Source of the DNA: DAONJL01 sp035405645 [NCBI: bacterium]
Lineage (GTDB): Bacteria; JAGOBX01; DAONJL01
NCBI GenBank assembly: GCA_035405645.1
Contig: DAONJL010000006.1
Location: 46,593-110,592 of the forward strand
Length of the DNA stretch: 64,000 nucleotides
Direction: 5' to 3'
Shown: one piece after another, positions 61,772 through 64,000 of the stretch
How the letters are laid out: every line of letters starts with the position of its first letter
Numbering within the stretch: the first letter of the stretch is position 1
Notes under the pieces: generated by a model
What the model saw: the letters and a program-made list of their open reading frames with translations, nothing else
Told to the model about the DNA's origin: nothing
Database searches by the model: none
Position numbers and translations under genes: made by a program

Positions 61772-63862
61772 TTATTCTCGACCTTCTTCTACATGTTTTT
61801 TATATTCTTCTGTTAATTTAATAATTGTTTCTTGTGGTGCAATTTCATAATGAGAAAATTTTTGTGTAAAATCACCAGTTCCTTGAGTAAGTGAACGCAA
61901 ACTTGTAGCATATTTATACATTTCACTTTCAGGAACCTGTGCTTTAATAACAGTAAATGCTCCTTGTGGCTCCATTCCTAATATTTTTCCGCGTCTGCTA
62001 TTTAAATCACCAACAACATCACCAACATAATTATCTGCAACTTTTACTTCTATTTCTAATATTGGTTCAAGTATTGTAGCGCCTGCTGTTTCAAATGCTT
62101 TTTTTATTGCAAATGAACCTGCAATTTGAAATGCCATATCTGATGAATCAACTTCGTGATATGTTCCATCATATAATTTAATATCAATTCCTACTGCTGG
62201 ATAACCTGCAATGATTCCTTTTGCTAATGTATTTCTAATACCTTTTTCAACTGCTGGAACATATTTAGCCGGTATAGCACCACCAAAAATTGCATTTTCA
62301 AATGTAACTTCAAGGTCTTCTGTTCTTGGCTTTATTTCAATAAAACAGTGTCCATATTGTCCTCTACCACCTGATTGTTTTTTATATTTTCCTTCACCTT
62401 TTGATGTTTTTCTTATTGTTTCTCTATAAGCAATTTTTGGCTGTGCAGTTTCAACTTCAACATCGTATTTACTTTTTAGTTTTTTCAACATTATTTCTAA
62501 ATGCATTTCACCCATACCACTGATTATTGTCTCGCCAAATTCTTTTATTATACTTACTTTAAATGTTGGGTCTTCAAGCATAAATGCAGTTAATCCCTGA
62601 CTCATTTTTTCCTGGTCTTTTTTTGTTTTTGGAATTACTGCTAATGAAATAACAGGTTCTGGAAATTCTATTGGTGGCACTGAAACTGCGCTGCCTATAT
62701 TACAGATTGTATCACAGGTTGTAGTATCTTTTAGTTTTACTAATGCACCAATATCACCTGCTACAATGTTATTCATTTCAATTTTATTTTTTCCTTGAAA
62801 AATTACTATTTGTCCAATTCGTTCTTTAATCTGGCTTCTTGGATTATAAAAATCCATACCACGCTCTGCAATGCCTGAATATACTTTTACAAATACTATT
62901 TCGCCTATATGCTCTTCTATTGTTGTTTTAAAAACAAAACCTGTAAATTTTTCATCAATGCTTCTTTTTCTTGTTGTCTCTGATTTTGTATTCAAATCTG
63001 TTAATTTAATCTCTTTTAAATCACTTGATGAAGGAATATAATCAATTATTTTATCAAGTAAAATATTTATACCTACATTATTTAATGCTGACCCACAAAG
63101 AACTGGTATTATTTGACCAGATTTTGTAGCTTTATATATTGCTTCAATTAATTCTTCTTTTGTTAATTCTGCTTCTGCAAAATATTTTTCCATTAATATT
63201 TCATCTGTTTCTACTATTTTTTCGATTAACTCAACTTTTGCTTTTTTTAATTTTTCTTTATATTCATCTGGAATTTGACCTTCTTTTGTTGGACCTTTAT
63301 TATCATTACCTGCTAAGTATGCTTTTTCATTTAATATATCTATTATACCGGAAAATTTTGGACCCTCGCCTATTGGAATTTGTAATGCTACTACTTTTGT
63401 TGATAATTTTTTTAATGTATCAATTGATTTCTCAAAACTTGCATATTCTTTATCCATTTTATTTATAAAAATTATTTTTGGTAAATTGTATTTATCTGAA
63501 TATCGCCATACTTTATCAGTATTTACCTGAACACCAGTTGTCGCATCAATTACTATTATTGCACCTTCACAAACACTTAATGCTGCTGGAACTTCGCCTA
63601 TAAAATCTGGATAACCTGGTGTATCAATTACATTTATTTTATTTTCTTTCCATTCGATTGGTATTACTTTGGATGTTATTGTAAATTTTTTTTCTATTTC
63701 CAGAGGATAATAATCAACCTGTGAAGTGCCATTATCGACTGAACCAACTCTTGATATTGCACCAATATTAAAAAGCATTGTTTCAACGATTGTGGTCTTT
63801 CCTGCATTTTGATGCGATATCATTGCTACATTTTTTATTTTGTCTGATGAATAGTTTTTCAT
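61772..63862 (-). CDS. EF-G-like translation GTPase (FusA2 type)
   Basis: A 696-residue protein with all EF-G domains. Its G1 motif is SHQNAGKTT (residues 16-24) and G3 is DTPGYPDF, with Y84 in place of the catalytic His of canonical EF-G; NKMD (G4) is normal. Both variants are typical of the EF-G-2-like paralogue found in Thermus, Firmicutes and other phyla, of uncertain function, so canonical fusA is expected elsewhere. Domain IV shows KKQSGGRGQYGHCFIEIKP. AAGGAGGC lies 5-7 bases before the ATG. It is the first gene of the minus-strand unit. Confidence 0.92.
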   Translation of the reverse strand: MKNYSSDKIKNVAMISHQNAGKTTIVETMLFNIGAISRVGSVDNGTSQVDYYPLEIEKKFTITSKVIPIEWKENKINVIDTPGYPDFIGEVPAALSVCEGAIIVIDATTGVQVNTDKVWRYSDKYNLPKIIFINKMDKEYASFEKSIDTLKKLSTKVVALQIPIGEGPKFSGIIDILNEKAYLAGNDNKGPTKEGQIPDEYKEKLKKAKVELIEKIVETDEILMEKYFAEAELTKEELIEAIYKATKSGQIIPVLCGSALNNVGINILLDKIIDYIPSSSDLKEIKLTDLNTKSETTRKRSIDEKFTGFVFKTTIEEHIGEIVFVKVYSGIAERGMDFYNPRSQIKERIGQIVIFQGKNKIEMNNIVAGDIGALVKLKDTTTCDTICNIGSAVSVPPIEFPEPVISLAVIPKTKKDQEKMSQGLTAFMLEDPTFKVSIIKEFGETIISGMGEMHLEIMLKKLKSKYDVEVETAQPKIAYRETIRKTSKGEGKYKKQSGGRGQYGHCFIEIKPRTEDLEVTFENAIFGGAIPAKYVPAVEKGIRNTLAKGIIAGYPAVGIDIKLYDGTYHEVDSSDMAFQIAGSFAIKKAFETAGATILEPILEIEVKVADNYVGDVVGDLNSRRGKILGMEPQGAFTVIKAQVPESEMYKYATSLRSLTQGTGDFTQKFSHYEIAPQETIIKLTEEYKKHVEEGRE

Positions 63863-63896
63863 TATAAGCCTCCTTAAATCAATAATAGAAATTTTT

Positions 63897-63925
63897 TTTC
63901 TATCATATTTATTTTTTTATGTCAA
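63897..63925 (-). promoter_or_regulatory. Promoter for the fusA2-like unit
   Basis: On the minus strand TTGACA (63925-63920), 17-base spacer, TAGAAA (63902-63897). A TATGAT also occurs only 12 bases from the -35. The bases beyond, to 64000, hold nothing recognisable. Confidence 0.5.
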
Positions 63926-64000
63926 GATAAATAAAAAAAATTTTGCGGGAAGTTTACAGACATGGTATACCCTTTTCTTAAGAATATATTATTAAAAATA

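Overview
The window is a very AT-rich bacterial segment, densely packed with short or overlapping gene junctions. TAA, TAG and TGA all act as stops, so the standard bacterial code fits. A lipid A-type late acyltransferase (LpxL/HtrB family), a DAP-type MurE and a complete flagellar export set point to a motile diderm with meso-DAP peptidoglycan. The flagellar gene order (motE-fliK-flgD-flgE-flbD-motAB-fliL-fliM-fliY-fliOPQR-flhB-flhA-flhF-flhG-fliA) resembles that of Firmicutes and Thermotogae. No 16S rRNA is present and the species cannot be named; an anaerobic lineage of an uncultured phylum is an inference only.

Layout. 1-2290: end of ndk, then pyrC-pyrK (pyrimidine synthesis). 2311-6175: lysine 2,3-aminomutase, a Ddl-like ATP-grasp ligase, RidA and a GT87-like membrane protein. 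6172-9747: rdgB, a HAD phosphatase, a PPC-domain protein and the SOS mutagenesis pair umuD-umuC. 9871-13476: ylxM-ffh-rpsP-rimM-trmD-rplS, behind a strong promoter with a hairpin. 13502-21679: a YfhO-like protein, pilC, an orphan EcfT, rodA and a two-domain radical SAM protein. 21939-22493: an antitoxin whose RelE-type toxin is decayed. 22686-26303: molybdenum cofactor genes moeA, moaA, a moaC-MOSC fusion and mogA. 26528-29980: a short division and wall cluster, mraZ-rsmH-ftsL-murE, lacking ftsI. 30242-32525 (minus): tRNA-Thr, a MetE-like methyltransferase, a CooC-type nickel ATPase and a CheY-like receiver, a set reminiscent of CODH/acetyl-CoA synthase support genes.

32865-55116 is a 22-kb flagellar locus. 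It appears as two transcription units: one behind a sigma-28-like promoter (transglycosylase to flgE, ended by a strong terminator) and one behind a housekeeping-like promoter (flbD to fliA and the acyltransferase). 55125-63862 is a minus-strand run: an EF-G-like GTPase, a DksA/TraR zinc-finger protein, hisA, aspS, pgpH, ybeY, an S1 protein, an unknown gene and initiator tRNA-Met.

No clearly new defence or mobile system was found; there is no CRISPR array, intact transposase or prophage. The points most worth a second look are: a FlhG homologue that keeps its FlhF-activating motif but has lost both P-loop lysines; a perfect 132-bp tandem duplication inside the hook-length ruler gene fliK; the tRNA-Thr/MetE-like/CooC/receiver cluster; a 17-bp inverted repeat between rsmH and ftsL; several apparently leaderless genes; and a reading frame that terminates inside the initiator tRNA.
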